Assembly: GCF_002257645.1 (NCBI RefSeq)
Contig: NZ_NQMO01000002.1
Span: forward strand, 496,001 to 560,000
Length of the DNA stretch: 64,000 bases
Origin: Paenibacillus sp. XY044
Lineage (GTDB): Bacteria; Bacillota; Bacilli; Paenibacillales; Paenibacillaceae
Direction: 5' to 3'
The notes under the pieces are model-generated. The model was not told the origin of the DNA, ran no database searches, and was given only the letters and a program-made list of their open reading frames with translations. Of this stretch, positions 18,600 through 27,385 are shown one piece after another; position 1 is the stretch's first letter, and each line of letters starts with the position of its first letter. Position numbers and translations under genes: made by a program.

Positions 18600-20060
18600 A
18601 TGTCCATAAGATTGCGCTTGACCGCCTGGTACACTGCCATCCTGGCCGTAACGCTGATCGTGTTCGGTTCGGCGGTGTACGGTGTCGTCCATTTTAATAC
18701 GTATAATTCCGTGAGGGACCGACTGGCTCAGCAATATAATAAAATCAAGCCGACCGTGGTTTTGAACTGGAATGACCGCAGCGGTAATTATTTGAGTTTT
18801 TCGGCGCCTTCCGATTTGGCCTCGCAGACCTTCGTGCAGATGATTGATTACGTAAATAATAAGTTATCCGTGTCCGAAAACCTGGGGGCATTAAAGATTA
18901 AATTCCCTTATCCTGACTACGACCAATCGGTAAAACAGCAGGGTTTTAAATCTGTGTATATCCAGGGAAATCCTTTTTATCTATACCAGGGCACCATTAC
19001 GGAAAGCAATACCGGCCAGGTGGTTGCATTGCTCCAAGTAGCCATTTATACGGGACATGAAGTAGAACTGCTTACCCTGCTACGGAATATTCTGGTCATC
19101 AGCGCAACGATCATGATCATTGTGGCCTCCTCGCTTGGCCTGTTCCTTGCCCGCAAATCGATGAGCCCCATCGGCAACGTCATCGAAGCGGCGAGCCAAA
19201 TCCAAAACGGCCAGGATCTCAGCGTCCGCATCGATTACGATGGGCCACAGGATGAAGTCGGGCAGTTGATCGACACGGTCAACAGTATGCTGGGGCGCAT
19301 GGAGGGCTTTTATAAAAATCTCGAGGAATCTTACGCGACGCAGCGCCGGTTCGTATCCGATGCTTCGCATGAGCTGCGGACACCGCTGACGACGATCCGC
19401 GGCAACGTGGACCTTCTGGAGAAGATGTGGTCAGACGAGGAAGGAGACCGTCCGAAGCTGGACGAAGCGGCGCTCAAGCAGATGACCCGGGAGGCCATCA
19501 GCGACATTGCCGACGAATCCAAACGGATGAGCCGGCTCGTCGGCGACATGCTCTCACTGGCACGGGCCGACACGGGGCGGACTTTTGACAAGCAGCCGAT
19601 TCCGCTCGAAATCCTCGTAGAGGAAGTAGCCAGAAGGGCCCAATTCCTGCCGCGGCAGGCCGATTGGATTACCGGTGACTTTTCGATCCTGAACGGTGTA
19701 TATGTCAACGGCAATAAGGACTATATGCAGCAAATGCTGTTCATTTTTATTGAAAACGCATTTAAGTATACGCCGGAAGGCGAAGTGACGTTTGACGCAT
19801 TGCTGTATGAGGATCAGGTGGGCATCCGAATTGCCGATACAGGCATCGGCATGGATAAGGACGAGGTGCCGTATATCTTTGACCGGTTTTACCGGGCGGA
19901 TCAGTCCCGCGGCATGACCGAGGGCATCGGGCTGGGCTTGTCCATCGCCAAATGGATTATCGAGGAGTTGAACGGCTCGGTCGAGGTCGTCACTCGCCAG
20001 GGAGAAGGCACCACCTTCATTATCTGGCTGCCGGTCGTCTTTCCCGTCCCTTTGGAATAG
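18600..20060 (+). CDS. Sensor histidine kinase, partner of the upstream regulator
   Basis: 486 aa. Transmembrane helix 1 at about residues 8-30, an extracytoplasmic sensor of about 130 residues (FNTYNSVRDRLAQQYNKIKP onward), transmembrane helix 2 near 160-182, then HAMP (SMSPIGNVIEAASQIQNG). HisKA has the phosphorylated His in SDASHELRTPLTTIRG. The ATPase has N box FIFIENAFKYTP, G1 DTGIGMDKDEVPYIFDRFY and G2 GIGLGLSIAKWI, all intact. The fold of the sensor domain is not recognised. Cell-envelope stress sensing is inferred from the adjacent HtrA gene. Confidence 0.9.
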   Translation: MSIRLRLTAWYTAILAVTLIVFGSAVYGVVHFNTYNSVRDRLAQQYNKIKPTVVLNWNDRSGNYLSFSAPSDLASQTFVQMIDYVNNKLSVSENLGALKIKFPYPDYDQSVKQQGFKSVYIQGNPFYLYQGTITESNTGQVVALLQVAIYTGHEVELLTLLRNILVISATIMIIVASSLGLFLARKSMSPIGNVIEAASQIQNGQDLSVRIDYDGPQDEVGQLIDTVNSMLGRMEGFYKNLEESYATQRRFVSDASHELRTPLTTIRGNVDLLEKMWSDEEGDRPKLDEAALKQMTREAISDIADESKRMSRLVGDMLSLARADTGRTFDKQPIPLEILVEEVARRAQFLPRQADWITGDFSILNGVYVNGNKDYMQQMLFIFIENAFKYTPEGEVTFDALLYEDQVGIRIADTGIGMDKDEVPYIFDRFYRADQSRGMTEGIGLGLSIAKWIIEELNGSVEVVTRQGEGTTFIIWLPVVFPVPLE

Positions 20061-20062
20061 GG

Positions 20063-20068
20063 TATAAT
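20063..20068 (+). promoter_or_regulatory. Candidate -10 box for ispH
   Basis: TATAAT directly after the kinase stop codon and 40 bases before ispH. No convincing -35 is seen (TTTCCC at the right distance), so this is tentative. Confidence 0.3.
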
Positions 20069-20107
20069 GGTTAGGTTAAGGCATGCCAGAGAAAGCAGGT
20101 GAAAGTC

Positions 20108-21064
20108 ATGGAAGTGATTAAAATTTCGCCGCGGGGGTACTGTTACGGTGTCGTCGATGCCATGGTGTTGGCGCGCCAGGCAGCCCAGAACCTGGACCTC
20201 CCCCGGCCGATTTATATATTGGGCATGATCGTGCATAACAGTCATGTCACGAATTCTTTTGAAGACGAAGGGATCATCACGCTCGATGGACCGAACCGGA
20301 TGGATATCCTGAAGCAGGTGGACAGCGGCACGGTTATCTTCACCGCGCACGGCGTCTCGCCGGAAGTCCGCAAGCTGGCCCGGGACAAAGGGCTTACGAC
20401 CGTTGACGCGACTTGTCCGGATGTCACCAAGACCCACGATCTGATCCGCGAGAAGGTGGCGGAAGGATACGAGGTCATTTATATCGGCAAGAAGGGCCAT
20501 CCCGAACCCGAAGGAGCCATTGGTATTGCGCCGGAGCATGTCCATCTGATCGAGAAGGAAGACGAGATTGCCAATCTGCACATATCTGCCTCCCGCATCA
20601 TTATTACGAACCAGACGACGATGAGCCAATGGGACATTAAGGTCATTATGAAAAAGCTGCTGGAGCTGTATCCGTCCGCCGAGGTTCACAATGAAATCTG
20701 CCTGGCTACCCAAGTGCGGCAGGAAGCGGTCGCGGAGCAGGCCGGACAAGCGGATCTGGTGATCGTTGTCGGCGACCCGCGGAGCAACAACTCCAACCGG
20801 CTGGCCCAGGTTTCCGAAGAGATTGCCAACGTCAAGGCTTACCGGATTGCCGACATTACCGAGCTGAAACGCGAATGGCTCGAAGGCATATCCAAGGTGG
20901 CTGTCACATCCGGCGCGTCCACGCCGACCCCGATCACGAAGGAAGTGGTCGTATATCTGGAACAATACGATCCCGAGAATCCGGATACGTGGGAAATCAA
21001 GCGCACGGTCAATATGAAGAAGCTGCTTCCGCCCGTGAAGGCGGCAGGCGGCACCAAGGCGTAA
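20108..21064 (+). CDS. ispH: 4-hydroxy-3-methylbut-2-enyl diphosphate reductase
   Basis: 318 aa from ATG 20108 (AGGTGA about 6 nt upstream; GTG 20099 also possible). It catalyses the last step of the MEP isoprenoid pathway, giving IPP and DMAPP. The three Cys ligands of the iron-sulfur cluster are in [14 protein letters not shown] and NEICLAT. His residues in GMIVHNSHV and TAHGVSP and the Glu of the active site region are present, as is the late NSNRLAQV motif that binds substrate. Length is normal. A terminator follows. Confidence 0.96.
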   Translation: MEVIKISPRGYCYGVVDAMVLARQAAQNLDLPRPIYILGMIVHNSHVTNSFEDEGIITLDGPNRMDILKQVDSGTVIFTAHGVSPEVRKLARDKGLTTVDATCPDVTKTHDLIREKVAEGYEVIYIGKKGHPEPEGAIGIAPEHVHLIEKEDEIANLHISASRIIITNQTTMSQWDIKVIMKKLLELYPSAEVHNEICLATQVRQEAVAEQAGQADLVIVVGDPRSNNSNRLAQVSEEIANVKAYRIADITELKREWLEGISKVAVTSGASTPTPITKEVVVYLEQYDPENPDTWEIKRTVNMKKLLPPVKAAGGTKA

Positions 21065-21076
21065 TGCCGATAAGAT

Positions 21077-21117
21077 GAAGCAGGACTTCCGTTAATGGAA
21101 GTCTGCTTCTTTTTTTG
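21077..21117 (+). terminator. Terminator of ispH
   Basis: The stem GAAGCAG-ACTTCC/GGAAGT-CTGCTTC has one bulged G and is followed by eight T. Confidence 0.88.
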
Positions 21118-21216
21118 CTTCTTACCCTTATTTCTGCTGCCGCTTAAAGCTCTGGATCCACACGGAAGAAATAGACCCGATGGGTATGGGGATGATGCCC
21201 ATTTTAGATTGAGGGG

Positions 21217-21245
21217 TTGACGGGTGAGGGGATTTCCGATATAGT
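21217..21245 (+). promoter_or_regulatory. SigA promoter of DAHP synthase gene
   Basis: TTGACG (21217-21222), a 17-bp spacer and TATAGT (21240-21245). The transcript leader would be about 150 nt and contains two dyads, CTTAAAAGCG/CGCGTTTAAG (21264-21290) and GAAGCG/CGCTTC (21356-21382). These explain most of the 337-base gap. Confidence 0.75.
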
Positions 21246-21401
21246 TACTTTAGTGGATAAAAGCTTAAAAGCGAAAACGCGTTTAAGCGTATTAGTAAGT
21301 GAGAGGCGAGAACGGTAGACCAAATAAAGATACCGGATCATTTGAAAATAGAATTGAAGCGTACGCAGGAGCGAGGCGCTTCATAGGAGGATGAAAAAGC
21401 C

Positions 21402-22460
21402 ATGATCGTAATTACATCCAATACGACTCCGGAAGAACAAATTGCGGATATTGTGCGTGTGATTGAGAAGGAAGGACTGCAGGCTTCTGTTTCCAAAGGC
21501 GCAGACCGGACGGTCATTGGGCTGATCGGTCAGGTCAACCCGCAGCTTGCCGAGCATTTGCGTCAAATGAAGGGAGTAGAGAATGTAGTGAAGATTACGA
21601 AATCATACAAACTGGCAAGCCGTGATTTCCATCCGGAGAACACGGTGATCAAGATAAAAGGCGTGGAAATTGGAGGCGACGAGCTCGTCGTCATGGGAGG
21701 ACCTTGCGCGGTTGAATCTCCAGAGCAGATCGACGAAATCGCAGGCCTGGTGAAGGCTGCCGGCGGACAGGTGCTGAGAGGCGGAGCCTTCAAGCCACGG
21801 ACAGGACCATACAGCTTCCAAGGAATCGGCGTCGAAGGACTTATTATGATGGCTGAAGCCGGACAAAAGCATGGCCTCTTGACCATTACGGAAGTCATGA
21901 CACCGGAATACGTAGACATCTGCGCCGAGTATGCTGATATTTTGCAGGTGGGCACACGGAACATGCAGAACTTTGACCTGCTTCGTAAGCTGGGAACTTG
22001 CGGTAAGCCCGTACTGCTTAAGCGTGGATTCAGCGCGACCTACGACGAGCTGCTGAATGCGGCCGAGTACATCCTTGCAGGCGGCAACCCGGACGTTATG
22101 CTCTGTGAGCGCGGAATCCGCACATTCGAAAGCTACACCCGCAATACGCTGGATTTGTCGGCTATTCCTGTGCTGCAGCAGTTGAGCCATTTGCCGGTCA
22201 TTTCCGATCCGAGCCATGGCACGGGCCGCAGAGAGCTGGTTGAGCCTATGTCCAAAGCCTCGGTTGCGGCTGGTGCTAACGGCCTGATTATCGAGATGCA
22301 TACGGACCCGGACAACTCGATGACCGGAGACGGCGTGCAATCGCTGTTCCCCGACCAATTCGCCGCTCTTCTTAAAGACCTGGAGAAGCTGGCGCCGATC
22401 GTTGGGCGCACGTTCAACACGTCCAAGGCGCCTGCTGAAGCTTTTAAAGTAGGGGTATAA
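21402..22460 (+). CDS. aroF: 3-deoxy-7-phosphoheptulonate synthase (type I-beta, regulated)
   Basis: 352 aa. It makes DAHP from PEP and erythrose 4-phosphate, the first shikimate-pathway step. An N-terminal ferredoxin-like regulatory domain (residues 1-70, MIVITSNTTPEEQIADIVRV) is fused to the barrel, as in Thermotoga DAHP synthase, where it confers Tyr/Phe feedback. Catalytic motifs are GGPCAVES, LRGGAFKPRTGPYSFQG, QVGTRNMQNFDLL, PVLLKRG, SDPSHGTGRRELV and EMHTDP. AGGAGG lies 11 nt upstream. Monocistronic with its own strong promoter. Confidence 0.94.
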   Translation: MIVITSNTTPEEQIADIVRVIEKEGLQASVSKGADRTVIGLIGQVNPQLAEHLRQMKGVENVVKITKSYKLASRDFHPENTVIKIKGVEIGGDELVVMGGPCAVESPEQIDEIAGLVKAAGGQVLRGGAFKPRTGPYSFQGIGVEGLIMMAEAGQKHGLLTITEVMTPEYVDICAEYADILQVGTRNMQNFDLLRKLGTCGKPVLLKRGFSATYDELLNAAEYILAGGNPDVMLCERGIRTFESYTRNTLDLSAIPVLQQLSHLPVISDPSHGTGRRELVEPMSKASVAAGANGLIIEMHTDPDNSMTGDGVQSLFPDQFAALLKDLEKLAPIVGRTFNTSKAPAEAFKVGV

Positions 22461-22493
22461 TATTTCCCTGGTAATACCGGAAAGACAACTAAG

Positions 22494-22542
22494 CCTGCCG
22501 GCTGATTTTCTAGTGAAAATCAGTCCGAGCGGGCTATTTGCA
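22494..22542 (+). terminator. Hairpin after DAHP synthase gene, possible terminator
   Basis: An inner perfect stem CTGATTTTC/GAAAATCAG with loop TAGT and an outer AGCC/GGCT. Only ATTT follows, so it is a weak terminator at best. Confidence 0.5.
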
Positions 22543-22568
22543 ATTAGTGCAAATAATGTGTTGAAAAG

Positions 22569-22585
22569 TGTAAGGATACCTCACA
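22569..22585 (+). promoter_or_regulatory. GlnR/TnrA-type box 1
   Basis: TGTAAGGATACCTCACA matches the published GlnR/TnrA consensus TGTNAN7TNACA at every fixed base. It lies 28 bp upstream of the glnA -35 box. Confidence 0.8.
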
Positions 22586-22590
22586 CCATT

Positions 22591-22607
22591 TTTAAAAATA
22601 CCTTACA
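22591..22607 (+). promoter_or_regulatory. GlnR/TnrA-type box 2 (one mismatch)
   Basis: TTTAAAAATACCTTACA fits the same consensus except for one base. It starts exactly 22 bp after box 1, two helical turns, and ends 6 bp before the -35. Tandem boxes at this spacing are typical for GlnR control. Confidence 0.65.
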
Positions 22608-22613
22608 TAGATA

Positions 22614-22643
22614 TTGACGATGTCAGGTTTGAAGTTTTATAAT
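22614..22643 (+). promoter_or_regulatory. SigA promoter of glnA
   Basis: TTGACG (22614-22619), an 18-bp spacer and TATAAT (22638-22643). Confidence 0.75.
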
Positions 22644-22720
22644 GACGACATAAATCATTAGATACTGAACGTTTACGTTGTGAATGCGGGGAAATGTTCG
22701 GAAATTGGGAGGAAGAGAGC

Positions 22721-24145
22721 ATGTCGGTTGAAAACGTATTAAAAACAATTCAGGAGAAAGCAATTGAGTGGGTGGATTTCCGTTTCGTAGATTTGGCTGG
22801 CCGTGCGCATCACATTTCTTTGCCTGCCTCTGAAGTGGATGAAGAAACGTTCGTGAACGGGGTTGCGTTCGACGGCTCTTCCATCGCCGGTTTCCGGGGA
22901 ATCGAAGAATCCGATATGGTCATGATGCCAGATCCGGAATCGATTTTTATCGATCCATTTACCGCTCATCCGACATTGAACATCATGTGTAACATCAATA
23001 CGCCGGACGGCGAGCGCTATGAGCGTGATCCACGCAGCATCGCAGCCAAAGCCGAAGAATATCTGCAGCATTGCGGCGTTGGTACGGCAGCATTCTTTGC
23101 GCCTGAATCCGAATTCTTTATTTTCGATGACGTCCGTTTCGAAAGCGGCATGAACAGCTCTTCTTACTTCGTGGATTCCGAAGAAGCTTCCTGGAACACG
23201 AACCGCAAAGAAGAAGGCGGCAACCTTGGCTTCAAAGTACGCGTTAAGGGCGGATACGTTCCTGTCGCACCTGTCGACACCCAACAAGACATCCGCAGCG
23301 AAATGTGTCGTTTGCTGGAAGAAGCCGGCCTCCGCATTGAGCGTCATCACCATGAAGTCGCCACTGCAGGCCAAGCGGAAATCAACTTCCGTTTCGATAC
23401 CTTGAAGAAAACAGCGGATAACCTCTTGCTGTACAAATACATCGTTCACAACACTGCTCGTCAATACGGTAAAGTGGCCACGTTTATGCCAAAACCGATC
23501 TTTGGCGACAACGGAAGCGGCATGCACGTTCACCAGTCGATCTTCAACGGCGACGAGCCTTTGTTCTATGAAAAAGGCGCTTATGCGAACCTGAGCGAAA
23601 TGGCGCTGAACTACATCGGGGGTATCCTTTACCATGCTCCGGCTCTGATCGCCATCACGAACCCGTCGACAAACTCCTTCAAACGCCTGGTTCCTGGCTA
23701 CGAAGCACCGGTTAACCTCGTGTTCTCGAAAGGTAACCGTTCTGCAGCGATCCGTATTCCAGTCGCCGCTGTAACGCCTAAAGGCTGCCGCATCGAGTTC
23801 CGTACGCCGGACTCCACTGCTAATCCTTACCTGGCCTTCTCGGCCATGCTGATGGCCGGTCTGGACGGGATCAAGCGCAAAATCAATCCGGTTGAGCTCG
23901 GATACGGACCGATGGACAAAAACATCTATGAGCTCTCCGACGATCAAAAAGCGGAAATCCGCAGCGTACCGGGCACCCTGGATGAAGCACTGGACGCTCT
24001 GCAAGCTGATTACGAGTTCCTGCTGGAAGGCGACGTATTCACCAAAGAATTCATTGATAACTTCGTGAGCCTGAAGCGTGCTGAAGCGAAAGCTGTTTCG
24101 ATCCGCGTTCATCCGCACGAGTACGGTCTGTACTTCGACTGCTAA
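22721..24145 (+). CDS. glnA: Glutamine synthetase, type I (GSI-beta-like)
   Basis: 474 aa from ATG 22721 (GGAGG 8 nt upstream). It converts glutamate, ammonia and ATP to glutamine as a dodecamer. Motifs: VAFDGSSIAGFRGIEESDM, FAPESEFFIFD, GDNGSGMHVHQSIF, ITNPSTNSFKRLVPGYEAPV, NRSAAIRIP and EFRTPDSTANPYLA. The roughly 25-residue insert around SYFVDSEEASWNTNRKEEGG and the C-terminal end mark it as the GSI-beta (enterobacterial) type, not the 444-residue GSI-alpha of Bacillus glnRA. Tyr of the adenylylation site is present (KNIYELSDDQ), but the context departs from NLYxLPPEE and no adenylyltransferase is near. Likely a second synthetase under GlnR control. Confidence 0.94.
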   Translation: MSVENVLKTIQEKAIEWVDFRFVDLAGRAHHISLPASEVDEETFVNGVAFDGSSIAGFRGIEESDMVMMPDPESIFIDPFTAHPTLNIMCNINTPDGERYERDPRSIAAKAEEYLQHCGVGTAAFFAPESEFFIFDDVRFESGMNSSSYFVDSEEASWNTNRKEEGGNLGFKVRVKGGYVPVAPVDTQQDIRSEMCRLLEEAGLRIERHHHEVATAGQAEINFRFDTLKKTADNLLLYKYIVHNTARQYGKVATFMPKPIFGDNGSGMHVHQSIFNGDEPLFYEKGAYANLSEMALNYIGGILYHAPALIAITNPSTNSFKRLVPGYEAPVNLVFSKGNRSAAIRIPVAAVTPKGCRIEFRTPDSTANPYLAFSAMLMAGLDGIKRKINPVELGYGPMDKNIYELSDDQKAEIRSVPGTLDEALDALQADYEFLLEGDVFTKEFIDNFVSLKRAEAKAVSIRVHPHEYGLYFDC

Positions 24146-24160
24146 TTCGTATCAAGAAAT

Positions 24161-24207
24161 GGCTGCCCTCTCCGGTCAGGAATGACTGGAGGGGCAGCCT
24201 CTTTGTT
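24161..24207 (+). terminator. Terminator of glnA
   Basis: The hairpin GGCTGCCCTCTCC/GGAGGGGCAGCC is followed by TCTTTGTTT. Confidence 0.7.
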
Positions 24208-24302
24208 TGGGGGGACGCTGCGCGTACACCGCATTCTGAGGGACGCTCCGCAGCCACCGCATTCCTCCACTCGCGTGTTGGTGGGGGGACGCTGCGCGTA
24301 CT

Positions 24303-24407
24303 CCGCATTCCTCCACTCGCTGTTGTTTTCCCGTTTCTTGAACTAGCCGCTATTTGCGGTAGAAACGGGAAAACAAAGGCGACCGCTGCGCTGTTCCGGA
24401 ATTGCGG
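24303..24407 (+). repeat. Palindromic element A1
   Basis: Outer arms CCGCATTCC (24303-24311) and GGAATTGCGG (24398-24407). Inner arms TGTTTTCCCGTTTCT (24324-24338) and AGAAACGGGAAAACA (24361-24375), perfect over 15 bp, with a small CCGC/GCGG hairpin at the tip. The conserved block ACAAAGGCGACCGCT follows the inner stem. Confidence 0.9.
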
Positions 24408-24527
24408 TGTCCGCTCCGCTAAGCAGAGGAGTAAGTGTTGGTTGTTCGGGGAAGCGGCTGGGTTGTTCAGGAAGGCAGGGCTGCAGGTAGCTCATGAAGC
24501 AACGCTGTCAGCAGCGCTCCGCAGCCA

Positions 24528-24633
24528 CCGCATTCCTCCACTCGCGTGTTGTTTTCCCGTTTCTTGAACTAGCCGCTGTTTGCGGTAGAAACGGGAAAAC
24601 AAAGGCGACCGCTCTGCTGTTCCGGAATTGCGG
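24528..24633 (+). repeat. Palindromic element A2
   Basis: Same arms as A1; the tip reads CCGCTGTTTGCGG and the block after the conserved GACCGCT differs by a base or two (CTGCTG). Confidence 0.9.
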
Positions 24634-24827
24634 TGTCCGCTCCGCTGGGCAGGGAAGTAGTGTGGGCAGCTCAGGGAAGTAGTTGTGCTGGTGCTCAGGG
24701 AGACAACACGTCAGCAGCCTCTATGGAGAGGGGGATGTATCTGCCAAGGAGAGCCAAGCCTGCATGCGGCAGCATATGCCATGCCGTGCCAGCGTTCGCG
24801 TACATTCTGCGGGACGCTCCGCGTCCA

Positions 24828-24934
24828 CCGCATTCCTCCACCCGCGTGTTGTTTTCCCGTTTCCTGAATTTAGCCGCTGTTTGCGGTAGAAACGGGAAAA
24901 CAAAGGCGACCGCTGCGCTGCTCCGGAATTGCGG
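24828..24934 (+). repeat. Palindromic element A3
   Basis: Same arms as A1, with single changes (TTTCCTGAATTTAGCC in the loop, CACCCGCG on the left). It is preceded and followed by the duplicated spacer. Confidence 0.9.
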
Positions 24935-25108
24935 TGTCCGCTCCGCTGGGCAGGGAAGTAGTGTGGGCGGCGGCTAAGGGGAGCAATTGTGCTTGTGCTC
25001 AGGGAGATAACACGTCAGCAGCCTCTATGAAGAGGGTGATGTGTCTGCCAAGGAGAGCCAAGCCTGCATGCGGTAGCATATGCCATGCCGGGCCAGCGTT
25101 CGCGTCCA

Positions 25109-25215
25109 CCGCATTCCTCCACTCGCGTGTTGTTTTCCCGTTTCTTGAACTTAGCCGCTGTCCGCGGTAGAAACGGGAAAACAAAGGCGATCGCTGCGCT
25201 GCTCCGGAATTGCGG
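25109..25215 (+). repeat. Palindromic element A4
   Basis: Same arms as A1; the tip is CCGCTGTCCGCGG and the conserved block reads ACAAAGGCGATCGCT. Confidence 0.9.
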
Positions 25216-25468
25216 TGTCTGCTCCGCTAAGCAGGGGAGTATGAATGGGCAGTTCGGGGAAGCGGCGAGCAAGAGTAAGACTGTTGGGAAAACTCCGGTG
25301 ATGACGGCTAACGAGGTCCCCCTGGCTGGTACTGCGAATGCTGTCGATTTTTGATCTGCCATTCCCTGCGACGCTTTACTCCGCTAAATAAACTGTGTTA
25401 AAGTAAAAGATAAAAAACCAAACGTCCACAAGGCGCCATACTATGTGCTTTTTCGTACTTGATGGCCC

Positions 25469-25498
25469 TTGGGATTACTGCTATCATTGCCATATTAT
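25469..25498 (+). promoter_or_regulatory. Candidate promoter of serC
   Basis: TTGGGA (25469-25474), an 18-bp spacer and TATTAT (25493-25498), 33 bases before the start codon. Moderate match. Confidence 0.4.
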
Positions 25499-25531
25499 CA
25501 TTCGCTATAAGAGAGAGGATGGGGAGTTGTT

Positions 25532-26620
25532 TTGACAAAGAGAGCATACAATTTTAACGCCGGCCCTGCCGCATTGCCGCTGGAAGTGCTGGAACGCGCA
25601 CAAGCCGAGTTCGTGGATTTTCGGGGAACGGGCATGTCCATCATGGAAATGTCGCATCGCGGCAAAGTGTATGAGGAAGTTCACAACGAAGCGCAAAGCC
25701 GTTTGCTGTCTCTCCTGGGCAATCCTACGGGATACAAGGTGCTGTTTCTTCAGGGCGGTGCCAGCACTCAGTTCGCGATGGTGCCTATGAACTTTCTGAC
25801 GGCCGGCAAAACCGGAAGCTACGTCCTGACAGGCAGCTGGGCCGACAAAGCGGTGAAGGAAGCGCGTTTGATCGGGGAGACGCATATTGCGGCCTCTTCG
25901 GAGAACACTAAATTTATGTCGATTCCTGATCTGAGCAGCATCGAAATTCCGGACAATGCCGCGTATCTGCATGTGACGTCGAATGAAACGATCGAAGGCA
26001 GCCAGTACCAGCAGTACCCGAATACAGGCAGCGTGCCGCTGATTGCGGACATGTCCAGCGACATCCTGTGCCGCGACTTCGATGTCAACCAGTTCGACTT
26101 TATTTATGCGGGGGCGCAAAAGAACCTCGGACCATCCGGCGTAACGGTCGTCATCGCCCGCGAAGAGCTGCTGGCCGAGTCGCCGAAGCACATTCCGACG
26201 ATGCTGCGCTACAGCACGCATGCGGCGAGCAACTCTCTATACAACACCCCACCATCCTTTTCGGTCTACATGGTCAACGAAGTGCTGAAATGGATCGAAG
26301 AACAAGGCTCTCTGGCCGGAGTGGAGAAGATCAACCGGGAGAAAGCCGGCTTGATTTATGATACAATAGATAGCAGCGAAGGCTTCTACCGCGGACCGGT
26401 GGAGGCAGGCAGCCGCTCGATTATGAATATTACGTTCCGTCTTCCTTCCGAGGAGCTGGAGAAACAGTTTATTAAGGAATCGGAGCAGGAAGGTTTTGTA
26501 GGTCTGAAGGGGCACCGCAGCGTCGGCGGTCTGCGCGCTTCGATTTACAACGCCGTACCTTACGAGAACGTTAAAGCACTGGCCGATTTTATGAACCATT
26601 TTCAAAAGAATCATGGGTAA
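25532..26620 (+). CDS. serC: Phosphoserine aminotransferase
   Basis: 362 aa starting with TTG 25532 (GGGGAG about 8 nt upstream; the first residues KRAYNFNAGPAALP are the normal N-terminus). PLP enzyme of serine synthesis, converting 3-phosphohydroxypyruvate and glutamate to phosphoserine. Motifs: YNFNAGPAALP, MEMSHRGK, LFLQGGASTQFAMVPMN, the PLP lysine Lys197 in YAGAQKNLGPSG, and KGHRSVGGLRASIYNA at the C-terminus. No serA is adjacent. A terminator follows. Confidence 0.96.
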   Translation: MTKRAYNFNAGPAALPLEVLERAQAEFVDFRGTGMSIMEMSHRGKVYEEVHNEAQSRLLSLLGNPTGYKVLFLQGGASTQFAMVPMNFLTAGKTGSYVLTGSWADKAVKEARLIGETHIAASSENTKFMSIPDLSSIEIPDNAAYLHVTSNETIEGSQYQQYPNTGSVPLIADMSSDILCRDFDVNQFDFIYAGAQKNLGPSGVTVVIAREELLAESPKHIPTMLRYSTHAASNSLYNTPPSFSVYMVNEVLKWIEEQGSLAGVEKINREKAGLIYDTIDSSEGFYRGPVEAGSRSIMNITFRLPSEELEKQFIKESEQEGFVGLKGHRSVGGLRASIYNAVPYENVKALADFMNHFQKNHG

Positions 26621-26647
26621 TGAAATCTAACCATCCATGCGTGGAGC

Positions 26648-26680
26648 GCCTTTCGCCGTTTGTCGGCGAGAGGCTTTTTA
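26648..26680 (+). terminator. Terminator of serC
   Basis: The 11-bp stem GCCTTTCGCCG/CGGCGAGAGGC (one G-U) is followed by TTTTT. Confidence 0.88.
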
Positions 26681-26719
26681 AACTTGACTAGAATGTTGAA
26701 TGGGAGTGAAAACAGATTT

Positions 26720-27184
26720 ATGGCACTGCATATCGTACTTGTTGAACCTGAAATTCCTGCCAATACCGGCAATATCGCCAGAACCTGCGCTGCGACGGGA
26801 GCTCACCTGCATCTCGTGAAGCCGCTTGGTTTTCGCACCGACGACGCGACGTTGAAGCGCGCGGGCCTGGATTACTGGTATGCGGTTCATATTGAATATC
26901 ATGAATCTTTTGCAGAAGTGCAGGAGATGTACGCTGGCCGACGTTTCTTCTATGCGACGACAAAAGCCGACAAACGGTACACGGACTTCCAGTTCCAGGA
27001 CGAAGATTTTCTCGTGTTCGGCAAGGAAACGAAGGGACTTCCGGAGGAACTGCTTGCCGCCAACCCTGATACGTGTATGCGCATGCCGATGACGGACAAG
27101 GTCCGTTCGTTGAACCTGTCCAATTCGGCGGCGATCATCGTGTACGAAGCGCTGCGGCAGCTTGATTATCCGGGGATGGAATAA
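26720..27184 (+). CDS. trmL: tRNA (cytidine(34)-2'-O)-methyltransferase
   Basis: 154 aa from ATG 26720 (GGGAGTG 11 nt upstream). SPOUT-class methyltransferase with the family's knotted SAM site. Motifs: VEPEIPANTGNIARTCAATG at the N-terminus, LVFGKETKGLP and RSLNLSNSAAIIVYEALRQL at the C-terminus. The length matches TrmL (YibK/CspR). It methylates the wobble base of tRNA-Leu isoacceptors. Confidence 0.94.
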   Translation: MALHIVLVEPEIPANTGNIARTCAATGAHLHLVKPLGFRTDDATLKRAGLDYWYAVHIEYHESFAEVQEMYAGRRFFYATTKADKRYTDFQFQDEDFLVFGKETKGLPEELLAANPDTCMRMPMTDKVRSLNLSNSAAIIVYEALRQLDYPGME

Positions 27185-27385
27185 GGACTGTATTTGAATA
27201 AAATACACAGGAAAATACAGCTTCTAAAATAAAGTAATAAAATTTTGATCCGGAGCAGGATTCGACATCGTCACATCGAACTATTAGAAAAGACCCATAT
27301 TTCTGGATTGGAAAGTATGAATATGATCACAGGGGGTACTTTCTAATCACTTAACATTCGATTAGTCATAGGGAGAGGTGTTGAA

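Larger units (their letters stand above)
24208..25380 (+). repeat. Repeat array: four palindromic elements plus fragments
   Basis: No gene is supported here; the short ORFs are products of the repeat. The array holds elements A1-A4 (listed separately), a truncated left half near 24257-24283, and a spacer found twice (24642-24800 and 24942-25095), so A2-A3 and A3-A4 are about 300 and 281 nt apart. It fills most of the glnA-serC gap. The elements point the same way as glnA. Confidence 0.9.

Noticed and set aside
22739..24118. 459-codon open frame antisense to glnA
   Set aside because: Codon-bias shadow of a highly conserved gene.
24494..25362. Several short ORFs on both strands in the repeat array
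   Set aside because: They are translations of the palindromic repeats, recur with each copy and on both strands, and lack ribosome sites.
24208..25380. CRISPR array
   Set aside because: Repeats are 105 nt, palindromic, spaced 225-300 nt, with duplicated spacers and no cas genes.
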